A DNA stretch of 27,500 bases from Desulfurococcales archaeon (GTDB lineage: Archaea > Thermoproteota > Thermoprotei_A > Sulfolobales > Ignisphaeraceae). The notes below the pieces were generated by a model. It did no database searches. It was not told the DNA's origin and worked only from the letters and a program-made list of their open reading frames with translations. Below, one piece after another: positions 1 through 7,662 of the stretch (position 1 is the first letter of the stretch; each line of letters begins with the position of its first letter). Location: assembly GCA_027066265.1 (NCBI GenBank), contig JAMOOB010000481.1:1-27500 (forward strand). The letters run 5' to 3'. Made by a program: the position numbers and the translations under genes.

Positions 1-1
1 C

Positions 2-199
2 GTAATGCTGATATTGGCGGGGCAAGCATTGAGATTGAGCAGCAATGTTCTCGTAACGATAGTGAAGAGAGGTTTTGAAATGAAGAGGCTTCTTGTTGTA
101 GGAGACAAAGTGTTTGATCTCGAAGCTCTGCCTACGATACTCGACGAATTAATGAGTGCTCTCCGTAAGGTTGGTGAGGGTTCTCAATTCCTTCACTAG
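2..199 (+). CDS. C-terminal part of an unidentified protein, cut by the window edge (weak Alba-like resemblance)
   Basis: The reading frame is open from the left edge to a TAG at 197-199, so this is probably the C-terminal 65 or so residues of a gene starting outside the window. The pattern G-x-A-L followed by a helix ending V-K-R-G-F, then the hydrophobic strand RLLVVGD, resembles the second half of the Alba chromatin-protein fold (G-R-E-I-S-K-A-V...), but the tail does not look like the usual last strand, so I treat this as a hint only. An internal ATG at 80 has a GAGAGG sequence 7 nt upstream and would give a 39-residue protein; that is the alternative reading. The last 51 bases overlap the 3' end of the convergent creatininase-family gene. 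Confidence 0.4.
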   Translation, partial: VMLILAGQALRLSSNVLVTIVKRGFEMKRLLVVGDKVFDLEALPTILDELMSALRKVGEGSQFLH

Positions 200-889
200 C
201 TCTATGAAGTCGTGAATCATTAGCGAAAGAAGCTTTGCGCCAAGGTTATGAGAACCTACGATGGTTCTAGATCTATAGCGATCTGCAATATCTGTGCATA
301 GCCACGGACTATACACTTTAACAGTGTACCGCTTAAGTACTTGATCATCGATGGTTTCGACCTCGGTTATGGTACCTACGTTGATGTTGCATGCAAGAGC
401 TATCGAAGCTTCGATGGGGTCGGCATGTACGATGTAGTTTCGAAGACCTATCTCTTCCAAGTACTTAGATATCGTTTGGTACGGGTTGAAGATCTTGATT
501 AAGATGTTGCGATTCGATTGAAGAATTTCGCGTATCGCGACGTAGATGCAGTGATAAGCTCCTCCATGGAATACAGCCACTATGAACTTGGAGAAGTAGT
601 TCGAAAGGCTTGTCAAGAATTCCTTCAAATAACTTGAAAAGGTTGTACACGTAACCGTGGCTGTGGGACCGCATTCGGAATGTTCATACGAAGTAGATAT
701 GGGAATTGGTGGAACTATCAACAGTTCGTCGATGTGAGTATCCAGAATCTTGAGAAGGCATTCTGCGAACAAAATATCGAACCCCAAGGGTAAAGGGCCA
801 TGCGCTTCTATGGATGCTATGGGTATGACTACGATAGGATCTTTAAATGATAGAACATCGTGTTGATTAAGCATGTGTAGGAATGGCAT
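149..889 (-). CDS. Creatininase-family metal-dependent amidohydrolase
   Basis: 246 residues, about the family length. The metal-site motifs of the creatininase fold are visible: S-I-E-A-H-G around residues 26-31, an aspartate at 38, H-G-G at 108-110 and H-A-D-P-I-E-A-S at 155-162. Members hydrolyse cyclic or formyl amides; archaeal relatives include ArfB, the deformylase of riboflavin and F420 synthesis. The usual N-G-H-G-G-N is V-F-H-G-G-A here, so the substrate cannot be assigned. It lies 6 bases after the SAM hydrolase gene on the same strand and is almost certainly co-transcribed with it. Its 3' end overlaps the convergent partial gene at the left edge. Confidence 0.8.
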   Translation of the reverse strand: MPFLHMLNQHDVLSFKDPIVVIPIASIEAHGPLPLGFDILFAECLLKILDTHIDELLIVPPIPISTSYEHSECGPTATVTCTTFSSYLKEFLTSLSNYFSKFIVAVFHGGAYHCIYVAIREILQSNRNILIKIFNPYQTISKYLEEIGLRNYIVHADPIEASIALACNINVGTITEVETIDDQVLKRYTVKVYSPWLCTDIADRYRSRTIVGSHNLGAKLLSLMIHDFIELVKELRTLTNLTESTH

Positions 890-895
890 ATGTAG

Positions 896-1738
896 CTACC
901 TCTCAACAAGACATATCTCAATCAGATCCCCTACATCGGCATTAAGAACCTTCGAAGCTGATCCCAGGTTTACAGCGAGTTCAGCAAGATCGAAGCTATC
1001 TCGGTAAAGGACTAGTTCTCCGGGTCTAGCGTGCGAAAAGACTTCGCATACTCGTCCCTCCAACGCTACGTTTTTCGAAATATTCCTAACCGTGATGCGG
1101 GAACCTATGCGCAATCCTACGGCATTCGAGATCTTGTCGAAGTATTGCGATAAGATTACGTTTCCAAAACGATCTATGTATAGAACCCGTAGCTCTACGC
1201 ATCCATTTCTCACGGTATGGTCTAACTCCATGTCTAAACTCGTTAGAGATGAGCAGTCTATGCGTGGACCAAGAGCTTCGAGATCTATACCCTTAGCTAT
1301 CCACGCAGCACACGGAGCAAAGATGTCTCTTCCATGGAAAGATCTAGATACCGGTTTTCTAAAGAATCTATCATTTGTAAGCTCAACACATCTAACAATA
1401 CCATCGCTTCGTGCTGCTAGCATTAGCACTCCGTTATCCGGTCCTACAAAGAAGTAGTTCTCCGTCTCTATCGCTATAGCTCTTCTAGTACTACCCACGC
1501 CAGGATCCACTACCACGAGGAAGACCGTTCCTCGAGGATAGTACCTATAGACATTGAAGAGAATGAAGGCGGCTTCCCGAACGTTGAAGTTCGGCACCTC
1601 GTGCGTTATGTCTATCACCGTGAGCTGAGGATCGATGCTCAGGATAACTCCCTTCATAGCAGCAACGTAGGGATCTCGATATCCAAAGTCAGTGAGCATA
1701 GCAATGATGCGATTAGGTTGAGGCATTGCTTCTCCCAT
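896..1738 (-). CDS. S-adenosyl-L-methionine hydrolase (adenosine-forming), DUF62/SAM hydroxide adenosyltransferase family
   Basis: 280 residues with the full signature of this family: L-T-D-F-G-Y-R-D-P-Y-V-A-A-M-K-G near residues 16-31, V-V-D-P-G-V-G-S around 76-83, V-G-P-D-N-G-V-L near 97-104, F-H-G-R-D-I-F around 134-140, and a C-terminal barrel with I-D-R-F-G-N-V. Characterised archaeal members split SAM into adenosine and methionine using an activated water; chlorinase and fluorinase are relatives. The distal aspartate and the R-D-I-F/H-G-R-D motif fit hydrolase rather than halogenase. The ATG at 1738 is used; an internal ATG at 1726 is also possible. It is the first gene of a two-gene unit with the creatininase-family gene. 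Confidence 0.9.
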   Translation of the reverse strand: MGEAMPQPNRIIAMLTDFGYRDPYVAAMKGVILSIDPQLTVIDITHEVPNFNVREAAFILFNVYRYYPRGTVFLVVVDPGVGSTRRAIAIETENYFFVGPDNGVLMLAARSDGIVRCVELTNDRFFRKPVSRSFHGRDIFAPCAAWIAKGIDLEALGPRIDCSSLTSLDMELDHTVRNGCVELRVLYIDRFGNVILSQYFDKISNAVGLRIGSRITVRNISKNVALEGRVCEVFSHARPGELVLYRDSFDLAELAVNLGSASKVLNADVGDLIEICLVER

Positions 1739-1801
1739 ATCTGCGCACTATCCAGACTTTAACTAGCTGTTACCTGTAGGCTACGAGTGAGGCGAGATCT
1801 C

Positions 1802-2770
1802 ATGCAAGCTCTTTACGATGTTGTTGTGATTGGAGGAGGACCAGCGGGTCTCTCTGCAGCACTCTATACTGTGAGGTACGGTCTCAAGACGATAGTTGTA
1901 ACCAAGGTACCTGGAGGACGAATCGTTGAGGCTCCGATCGTTGAGAACTACCTTGGAATGCCAAACGTTAGCGGATTAGAGCTTGCGAAGAGATTCGTAG
2001 ATCATGTACGCAGCTTTGGGGTGGACATCGTTATCGATGAGGTTGTAGAAGTAAAGCGATCGAATTCTAAATTTGTTGTTGCTACGAAAAGTGGTAAGAA
2101 AATGGAGTGCTATGCATTGATTCTTGCAGTAGGTGGCGATAAGAAACGATTGGGAGTACCCGGAGAAGATAAGTTCCTTGGTAAAGGGGTTTCCTACTGT
2201 GCAACCTGTGACGCACCTCTATACAAAGGGCGTCGGGTTGCTGTGGTAGGCGGCGGCGATTCAGCTATGATAGCGGCAATACATTTGGCAGGTTTTGCTC
2301 GAGAGGTATACCTCGTCCATAGACGTCGTGAGCTTCGAGCATTGCCTAGATACGTAGAGATAGCGCGACAAAGAGGCGTGAAATTCTTGCTTGGATACGT
2401 AGTGAAGGAGATCGTAGGAGACGATAGAGTTCGAGGAGTACGTTTACGTGAAGTGTCGACGGGACGAGAAGAAGTTCTTGAAGTGGATGGGGTGTTCATA
2501 GAGATAGGGATAGAGTATCCAAGGCAGATGTTCGAAATGTTAGGCATAGAGGTGGACGAACATGGGCGTGCAATGGTTAAACCCGATATGAGTACCAATA
2601 TCCCCGGAATCTTTGTAGCGGGTAGTGCTGCGGGAGGTCCTAACAAGTTCTATCTCGATCAGGTAGTTACTGCTGTTGCTGAAGGTGCTATCGCTGCTAC
2701 ATCGGCGTTCAACTACATTACAAGCTTGAAAAGCAGGCTAGGTACGGATCAAGACTTTAGCTCTCCGTAG
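1802..2770 (+). CDS. trxB: Thioredoxin-disulfide reductase-like flavoprotein
   Basis: 322 residues from the ATG at 1802, which has GAGGCGAG 6-13 nt upstream; a GTG at 1787 in frame would add five residues. The N-terminal FAD motif G-G-G-P-A-G is at 11-16, the redox pair C-A-T-C at 133-136, and the second dinucleotide motif G-G-G-D-S-A at 150-155, followed by H-R-R-R-E-L-R-A, typical of an NADPH 2'-phosphate site. This is the arrangement of the low-Mr thioredoxin reductases. An oddity is the late FAD motif, which reads V-A-G-S-A-A-G where the family normally has A-G-D; the aspartate is replaced by serine. Probably it reduces one of the archaeon's thioredoxins or glutaredoxin-like proteins, such as that at 16182. 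The last 22 bases overlap the convergent MBL gene. Confidence 0.88.
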   Translation: MQALYDVVVIGGGPAGLSAALYTVRYGLKTIVVTKVPGGRIVEAPIVENYLGMPNVSGLELAKRFVDHVRSFGVDIVIDEVVEVKRSNSKFVVATKSGKKMECYALILAVGGDKKRLGVPGEDKFLGKGVSYCATCDAPLYKGRRVAVVGGGDSAMIAAIHLAGFAREVYLVHRRRELRALPRYVEIARQRGVKFLLGYVVKEIVGDDRVRGVRLREVSTGREEVLEVDGVFIEIGIEYPRQMFEMLGIEVDEHGRAMVKPDMSTNIPGIFVAGSAAGGPNKFYLDQVVTAVAEGAIAATSAFNYITSLKSRLGTDQDFSSP

Positions 2771-3411
2771 ATCCTCAACGCATCCTCAACGTATATATTT
2801 GCTCTCAACTCTCTACGTAACGTCGTTGAAGGTCCGTGTCCAGGATATACAAATGTATCGAGAGGAAGTCTTCGGAATATCTTGGCCAAGCTCTTCATAA
2901 GATCTTCACTCGATCCTCCGGGCAGATCTGTTCGACCAACCGTTCCAGCGAATAGTGTATCGCCACTAAATAGCGCGCCTAGTCGAGGTATGTAGAAGCA
3001 CGTAGACCCTGGAGTATGCCCGGGGGTATGTATGGCCACAATATCTATGGAACCTATGCGTAGCACTTGATCGTTGGCGATCGTATGATCGGGCGTAGGT
3101 GCTTCCTTAGGTTTCACACCCCATAGCTTGACCCAGGACATAGAGGTTCTAGCTATCTCTACATCTAGGTGGTGCATGTAGAAGGGTGCGTTGTAATGTG
3201 ATTTGAGATCGTCTACGCCCCACACATGATCGAAGTGGCCGTGGGTAGCAAGTATCGCACGCAGGTTCAGGTTTAGTCTCTCTATCCAATTTATCAATTC
3301 GTTTACTTCGCCTCCCGGATCGATGACTACAGCGTCCCGCGTTTCTTCGTCGTACACTAGATACGTGTTCGTATCCAGTAGACCTACCACGAAGTATAGC
3401 AACCTAAGCAT
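2749..3411 (-). CDS. MBL-fold metallo-hydrolase (glyoxalase II-like)
   Basis: 220 residues of the metallo-beta-lactamase fold. The dinuclear metal motif T-H-G-H-F-D-H is at 56-62, followed by H-T-P-G-H-T-P-G-S, F-S-G-D-T-L-F-A-G-T-V-G-R-T-D and a final Y-P-G-H-G. The G-D-T-L-F-x-G-x-x-G-R-x-D segment is characteristic of the hydroxyacylglutathione hydrolase-like group; archaea lack glutathione, so a thioester substrate on another thiol, or a persulfide substrate, is more likely. Single gene, convergent with the thioredoxin reductase and divergent from the DUF5591 gene. Confidence 0.85.
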   Translation of the reverse strand: MLRLLYFVVGLLDTNTYLVYDEETRDAVVIDPGGEVNELINWIERLNLNLRAILATHGHFDHVWGVDDLKSHYNAPFYMHHLDVEIARTSMSWVKLWGVKPKEAPTPDHTIANDQVLRIGSIDIVAIHTPGHTPGSTCFYIPRLGALFSGDTLFAGTVGRTDLPGGSSEDLMKSLAKIFRRLPLDTFVYPGHGPSTTLRRELRANIYVEDALRIYGELKS

Positions 3412-3482
3412 AGCGAACCTATGTATCCATACTACGCATTCCTTAAAACACTAAGGCTTGGTACAGATCTTAGCGGGGCTTC

Positions 3483-4103
3483 GTGAACGTAGTCGAGCTC
3501 TACATAGATTTTCTATGTAGCGAGCTAGGAGAAGAGTACGTGGAGCTCATGACGATTCCTCCTGGAAAGATTGTGTTGGATGCTCGACGAGAGGATCTGT
3601 TCAAACATAAGCATGTCGTGCTATGGCACAGGTTCGCATGCCGTTACCTACCGATAGCCAAAGGTTTGGTTGCCTTGGTACTGCCGTGTACGCGTATCAA
3701 ACCTTACAGGATATCGGCTACCCATAGATTAGCTGAAGCGAGAATACGTAAGCTAGGTATAGAACCCTTCGTCGATGTATACATTCTCTCAGAACCAATG
3801 GCATTGGTTCCTCGCGAGCTAGACATCTACTATCCTTTTGCTAACTACGATTACGACCCGAAGCTTTTGAGCGATGAACATCGCGAGATGCTGATAGGCA
3901 TCGTAGCCAAGATCCTTAGCAAGTTCGATGTTTATAAACACGTGATTGCTGTGTTGCCTAGACACCATAGGAAGATCTTCGAGAGCTCAGTTCTTAGAGC
4001 TGGTATCAACAATGTTACGCTGTTCAACTACGACAGATTAGCATTCAAAAGCGTTGCCGAAGCTGTAGACTTTGCAGCGAAGATTATCGCAAAGCTAGCG
4101 TAG
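3483..4103 (+). CDS. DUF5591 protein, archaeosine-synthase-related domain
   Basis: 206 residues from a GTG at 3483. The diagnostic stretch is L-P-C-T-R-I-K-P-Y at 67-75, then S-A-T-H at 78-81, and S-E-P-M-A-L-V-P-R-E-L-D with Y-P-F-A-N-Y-D-Y-D-P at 103-126. This matches the domain following the nucleosidase part in ArcS, the euryarchaeal enzyme that converts preQ0 in tRNA to archaeosine (C-x3-K-P-Y-x2-S-x2-H and G-x-V-P-R-E-L-x3-Y-P). Here it stands alone without the TGT-like or PUA domains. Many crenarchaea make archaeosine by other routes, so its role, perhaps in tRNA modification, is inferred. The hairpin element at 4106 starts just behind its stop codon. Confidence 0.7.
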   Translation: MNVVELYIDFLCSELGEEYVELMTIPPGKIVLDARREDLFKHKHVVLWHRFACRYLPIAKGLVALVLPCTRIKPYRISATHRLAEARIRKLGIEPFVDVYILSEPMALVPRELDIYYPFANYDYDPKLLSDEHREMLIGIVAKILSKFDVYKHVIAVLPRHHRKIFESSVLRAGINNVTLFNYDRLAFKSVAEAVDFAAKIIAKLA

Positions 4104-4105
4104 AT

Positions 4106-4186
4106 GTATGCGCTGAGGCGGGGGTCCCGCTCTCACCCTCCCCCTACGGGGGCGTCGAGCGGGTCTGACCATGTACTTCTCCTCGA
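4106..4186 (+). ncRNA. GC-rich two-stem hairpin element, copy A (unknown family)
   Basis: Starts 2 nt after the TAG of the DUF5591 gene. A lead GTATGCG and GGGGGTC are followed by a 7-bp stem (4126-4132 with 4157-4163), a 7x4 internal loop (UCACCCU opposite CGUC), a 5-bp stem (4140-4144 with 4148-4152) and a UAC loop; a pyrimidine tract TACTTCTCCT follows at 4174. The second copy at 18843 has the same layout with different but pairing stem bases. It could be a small RNA, a structured 3' UTR or a dispersed palindromic repeat; the strand is assigned only because both copies follow plus-strand genes. Confidence 0.5.
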
Positions 4187-4192
4187 TGCTAG

Positions 4193-4201
4193 CTTAAATT
4201 A
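4193..4201 (+). promoter_or_regulatory. TATA box for the C/D box RNA at 4233
   Basis: CTTAAATTA lies about 26 nt before 4223, just upstream of the first RNA box. It suggests the guide RNA has its own promoter and is trimmed at its 5' end. Confidence 0.45.
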
Positions 4202-4232
4202 GTTGCTAGAAATGTAGGATCGGAAGACCCAC

Positions 4233-4292
4233 GGTATGTGATGAGTGTGGTGGGCTCTGACAACGTGATGAAATGAATCCTCGCTGACTACT
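4233..4292 (+). ncRNA. C/D box 2'-O-methylation guide RNA
   Basis: All four boxes are perfect and correctly spaced: box C GTGATGA 4238-4244, a 12-nt guide, box D' CTGA 4257-4260, a 4-nt spacer, box C' GTGATGA 4265-4271, a 12-nt guide, box D CTGA 4284-4287. This is the canonical archaeal layout bound by L7Ae, Nop5 and fibrillarin. By the N+5 rule the D guide (AATGAATCCTCG) would direct methylation of a G in target CGAGGAUUCAUU, and the D' guide (GTGTGGTGGGCT) a C in AGCCCACCACAC; I could not place either in an rRNA or tRNA. Box D ends one base before the stop codon of the opposite-strand primase-like gene. The outer ends are approximate. Confidence 0.88.
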
Positions 4293-5595
4293 CTTTTCTG
4301 CTGGAAAGAAAGTCCGTTAACGATTTGAACGGTTTACGTGCTTCCTCGACTCTACGACCGTCATGTCTATGCTGTGTTTTTGTGCGAGGTTCTACACTCA
4401 TAGTTGTTGTAGGCATCGATAGTAGTTCCAGGAATCTATCGCGAACTGGTTCGTAGACATACTTGAAGAATTTATTGGGATCCCTAAGCACTTCCGGGGG
4501 AAATCTCTTTACGTACCTAACGGCTTTGTTCCACACTATCTCGAAGGGTACAACGGCTTCGAACTTGGTCTTTACTTGGGAATCGAAGTCCTGAGGAGTT
4601 TGCTCTTGATCTCCAATCATGAACCAGCCACGTGGTGAAAGCTCAACGTAATCCTTCAAAGGTGGTTGTGCTTGTGAACTACTCGATGTGGATGTAGGGG
4701 TACCAGTGCTAGGACGAGTATATCCACGTATGATTCTTCTCGAACCGTAGTACTTTGCCCATGCGTAGAAGATTGCTCTATTCAATCCAAAGCTTTTCGC
4801 TTTCTCGAGATCGCCAGTCAACACGTAGTACCTAGCAGCTTGAAGAAGAGCCATAACCTCGAAACGGCCAACAATAGAAGGTATCGATTGCGCAACGCTT
4901 CGTATCTCCGTATAGTCCTGATGATCGATGGTGGTACGTTCTAAGAACTTCTCTACATCTCGGATCAAGGTTTCGCACTCGTTTTCGACGAACGATTTCC
5001 ATTCTGTATCGTGTTTTAGATTCGTTGGTGTACAGAAAGATGGATCGAATTCCTTGAATGAGCGTGGTTTCAAGTATACTGCATACAGAGACTTCGAGAA
5101 TACTAGACTTAGCGGTGCGATTAGCCAGCCAGATATTGCGCAGTGATTCTTGATGACGATCCTTCCCTTAGCTATGTTAGCTATTTTCACGAATTTGTTG
5201 CGGTACTTCCTCAAAATGAATTCGGTTATTAAGAACCCGCTCCTAGAGCCATACTTCTCGATGAAGCTCGGAGGTATGGCTTCTTCATGTATCCGTACTT
5301 CAAACCATTTCCCAGTCCACACAACGTATACGCTATGCGTAACGGAGTACTCCTGCAAGATTTCGAGAACTAAGTTAACCGTATCTTGTGCAAGCTCTAC
5401 GAGATTATGATCTGTGAACTCTATCGATATGCTAGGCGTAGACTTGCTATCCGTGATCGAGGAACCGAATATCGTTGCATTATCGATGTATTCGCTCAAC
5501 TTGTTTAGATCGCTTAGCTCTTCCTCTTTCGAGTCCGTAACGATCTTCGTCTTTCTGTTGCGAAGAAAGGAAAGCATCTCTTCTAATCGCTGCAA
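4288..5595 (-). CDS. Degenerate archaeo-eukaryotic primase-like protein
   Basis: 435 residues, not firmly recognised. Residues 55-100 (S-I-S-I-E-F-T-D, then V-V-W-T-G-K-W-F-E-V-R-I) and 159-185 (I-A-P-L-S-L-V-F-S-K-S-L-Y-A-V-Y-L, then F-D-P) follow the order of the archaeo-eukaryotic primase motifs: the metal-binding D-x-D, the S-G-x-G-x-H motif, and the A-P-Y-S-L-H-x-K-T-G-L-like segment. The catalytic aspartate pair and the histidine are not preserved, so if the assignment is right the protein is catalytically inactive. After about residue 295 comes a Ser/Thr/Pro/Gln-rich linker (300-312) and a separate 120-residue domain I do not recognise (G-W-F-M-I-G-D at 323-329). It lies 18 bases behind the PsiE-like gene, in one transcription unit. 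Confidence 0.5.
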   Translation of the reverse strand: MQRLEEMLSFLRNRKTKIVTDSKEEELSDLNKLSEYIDNATIFGSSITDSKSTPSISIEFTDHNLVELAQDTVNLVLEILQEYSVTHSVYVVWTGKWFEVRIHEEAIPPSFIEKYGSRSGFLITEFILRKYRNKFVKIANIAKGRIVIKNHCAISGWLIAPLSLVFSKSLYAVYLKPRSFKEFDPSFCTPTNLKHDTEWKSFVENECETLIRDVEKFLERTTIDHQDYTEIRSVAQSIPSIVGRFEVMALLQAARYYVLTGDLEKAKSFGLNRAIFYAWAKYYGSRRIIRGYTRPSTGTPTSTSSSSQAQPPLKDYVELSPRGWFMIGDQEQTPQDFDSQVKTKFEAVVPFEIVWNKAVRYVKRFPPEVLRDPNKFFKYVYEPVRDRFLELLSMPTTTMSVEPRTKTQHRHDGRRVEEARKPFKSLTDFLSSRKE

Positions 5596-5613
5596 GGATT
5601 CTCCTCCTCAAAG

Positions 5614-6051
5614 CTACGTCTTCACTACGTGCTCTTTTATAATCCATAGAGCTCCTGCCATCATGAGAGCCGCTCCGGCTGAGAGTAGCAAGTTGTACAC
5701 GTCGCGCATGATTACGGCTGCAAGCATCTCTCTTATCGTTATGACGAAGCCTACCTCGCCTATGGCTAGTACGTAGGTCTCCGGTTTTCCGTGCGATACG
5801 ACAACGCTTCGAACGATCTCGGCGAAGATTATCAGCATCAGCACCTCATCAACGAGTGCGCTGATCGTAGACATATCGATGCCTACGTACATCATGGAAG
5901 CGAAGTCTCTCAATACAACGAAGATCGTTGCCGCAGCCAACGCGGTAGTCGTTATGAGTACTGCACCCTCTAGGAAAGTCGTTATCAGATCGCCGAAGCG
6001 AAGTATGAGCCTCGATATAGCGCGTCTTAGCGGGGATGACAAGCTATGCAC
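5614..6051 (-). CDS. PsiE-like integral membrane protein
   Basis: 145 residues from a GTG at 6051. Four hydrophobic segments are visible at about 25-47, 61-83, 92-112 and 120-138, with the acidic and basic residues E-I-V-R-S and I-T-I-R-E between them. This fits the PsiE family (phosphate-starvation-inducible E), four-helix membrane proteins whose biochemical role is unknown. The N-terminus is basic and not a cleavable signal. It is the first gene of a unit with the primase-like gene; a TATA box at 6083-6090 would give a leader of about 9 nt. Confidence 0.7.
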   Translation of the reverse strand: MHSLSSPLRRAISRLILRFGDLITTFLEGAVLITTTALAAATIFVVLRDFASMMYVGIDMSTISALVDEVLMLIIFAEIVRSVVVSHGKPETYVLAIGEVGFVITIREMLAAVIMRDVYNLLLSAGAALMMAGALWIIKEHVVKT

Positions 6052-6082
6052 CTATTACGGGTAGGGCGGCTACAATAAACAG

Positions 6083-6090
6083 CTTTTATC
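6083..6090 (-). promoter_or_regulatory. TATA box of the PsiE-like/primase-like unit
   Basis: GATAAAAG on the minus strand, about 26 nt before an inferred transcription start near 6060. It overlaps the last codons of trpS. Confidence 0.45.
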
Positions 6091-7231
6091 GTTTGATGGG
6101 GGGAGGATCGAATTTGTTGCGTAGAAGGAACCGTGGTAACAAGTCTCTTGCTTGCTCGCGGCGACGCTTATGTTCCTCCAAGAATTTGGCTACGAGCTCT
6201 GCAACGATAGTCTTGCACTCTCCACAAAGAATCTGTCCAGATCTACATCTCTCGTAATGCTTTCTAACGAATGCATCGTCCTCTACGAGCAGCATTTCCA
6301 TCATTTTGAACACGGGGCATGAATCAGGGTTCCCACCGAGTTTTCGTTGAAGTTCGGCAGTTGGTTGTCCGCCCGTGTAGGCTTTCATGATCTTACGTTT
6401 CGCAGTCTCGATATCGTCGACCGTATAGATAGCGGTCTCGGGCTTTGAAGAAGACATCTTACCTCCGACTCCTAGACCTGGAAGAAGCTTGTTATGGATC
6501 TGAGCAGGCTTTGGGTATCCTAGGCTTGGCGCGATATCTCTAGCGATACGCCAATAAGGATCTTGATCTATGCCAGCAGGTATCAATACCATTGTTGGCT
6601 CGCCGTAGAGCTCGGATGGTAGGAAGCATACGGCTATCTGAAGCGATGGGTAGAACATCATGCCTATATTTGTCGAGTCGGTGAAACCGAATACAGCTTT
6701 ATTCGTTGACACCGTTATCTTCCTTGCAACACGTATTGCGATCGGGTATAGGTACCTAATATCCTCGGAATCGATTATTAGATGAGTTTTCTTTGGATCG
6801 AACCCCAGCGCTATGATGTCGAGAGCGTTCTCGTACGCCATAGAGTTCGTTTCCTCGAGTTTGTACCTATGCTCATGCCAGAACTTTTCATCGTCCGTCA
6901 ACTGGAAGAATAGTTCGAGACCTAGCTTATCCTGAAGCCACTTAGTGAATATCCAGGGAAGTATGTGTCCTAGATGCGTATGGCTCGAAGGACCACGACC
7001 GGTATATAGCGCAACACGTTCACCACGTGCATACCTCCTCAGGAATTCGTCGAAGTCTCTATGTGAGTAGAACACCTTTCGACGAAGCATGAAGTGTACT
7101 TCTCCTACAATGCTTTCTACGAGTTTAAGATCCTCATCGGTAAGGGGTTTAGTACCGAATACCTTGATAAGCTTATCGTAGTCTACGAACGCTTCGGCTT
7201 CCCAAGGTGTGATACTTACATTCGACGCCAC
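6086..7231 (-). CDS. trpS: Tryptophanyl-tRNA synthetase
   Basis: 381 residues, the size of archaeal/eukaryotic-type TrpRS. It charges tRNA-Trp with tryptophan. Class I signatures are clear: T-H-L-G-H at 85-89 (HIGH) and G-K-M-S-S-S at 257-262 (KMSKS). The segment F-F-Q-L-T-D-D-E-K-F near 108-117 and the C-terminal C-x7-C-x2-C region followed by V-A-E-L-V and a basic helix are typical of the archaeal enzyme. The GTG at 7231 is preferred because GGTGA lies 9 nt upstream and a TATA box at 7266-7273 predicts a 12-nt leader. Monocistronic. Confidence 0.95.
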   Translation of the reverse strand: MASNVSITPWEAEAFVDYDKLIKVFGTKPLTDEDLKLVESIVGEVHFMLRRKVFYSHRDFDEFLRRYARGERVALYTGRGPSSHTHLGHILPWIFTKWLQDKLGLELFFQLTDDEKFWHEHRYKLEETNSMAYENALDIIALGFDPKKTHLIIDSEDIRYLYPIAIRVARKITVSTNKAVFGFTDSTNIGMMFYPSLQIAVCFLPSELYGEPTMVLIPAGIDQDPYWRIARDIAPSLGYPKPAQIHNKLLPGLGVGGKMSSSKPETAIYTVDDIETAKRKIMKAYTGGQPTAELQRKLGGNPDSCPVFKMMEMLLVEDDAFVRKHYERCRSGQILCGECKTIVAELVAKFLEEHKRRREQARDLLPRFLLRNKFDPPPIKR

Positions 7232-7265
7232 AAAGGTTCGTCACCGAGTTTCGACATAAGCTCGG

Positions 7266-7273
7266 AAATATAG
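7266..7273 (-). promoter_or_regulatory. TATA box of trpS
   Basis: CTATATTT on the minus strand, centred 39 nt before the GTG start, placing transcription start near 7244 with GGTGA at the very start of the leader. The 168-base gap at 7232-7399 holds nothing else I can identify. Confidence 0.5.
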
Positions 7274-7399
7274 GTCTATGGGTCGGTGTGCCCGAGCCTC
7301 AGCATCTCGATCAGATAACACCGTGATATTTTCTTCATCCCCTACAAAGCTTCGGGGACCCCGTTCTTAAAAGGTAATGTCTATGCAAGGTTCGATCCG

Positions 7400-7651
7400 G
7401 TGGTTTGGATGATCGTGGATCCCGAGATCGAAGGTGTAGCTATATACGACTTGAATGGAGAACTCCTTGACTGGGTTGGAAAAGTTCCGCGAACAGATTG
7501 GGTTAAGGAAGTAGCTATGCTTATGTCGATGATAGGGGCTAGCATTGGGGACAAGGTTCAGAGCGTTGAGATAGATCTCGGTAATCGAAAGCTATGCATA
7601 GTGATAGATCCTCCGCTGATAAGGGTGGGTGTAATCAGGAAAAGGAGGTAG
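7400..7651 (+). CDS. Small conserved-looking protein, possibly roadblock/LC7-like
   Basis: 83 residues from a GTG at 7400; an in-frame ATG at 7409 is the alternative. The opening I-E-G-V-A-I-Y-D-L-N-G-E-L-L resembles the first strand and turn of roadblock/LC7 domains (I-x-G-x-x-V-x-D-x-x-G-x-x-L), followed by one helix (W-V-K-E-V-A-M-L-M-S-M-I-G), a strand rich in alternating polar residues (S-V-E-I-D-L) and a closing strand. Archaeal roadblock proteins often act with small GTPases; no GTPase gene is nearby. The assignment is structural guesswork from pattern alone. It is convergent with the gene at 7663, 11 bases away. Confidence 0.6.
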   Translation: MVWMIVDPEIEGVAIYDLNGELLDWVGKVPRTDWVKEVAMLMSMIGASIGDKVQSVEIDLGNRKLCIVIDPPLIRVGVIRKRR

Positions 7652-7662
7652 GCTTGACACGT

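Noticed and set aside
4104..4186. Reading the hairpin elements as H/ACA guide RNAs
   Set aside because: No ACA lies 14-16 nt from the internal loop on either strand and no kink-turn is visible near the apical loop in either copy.
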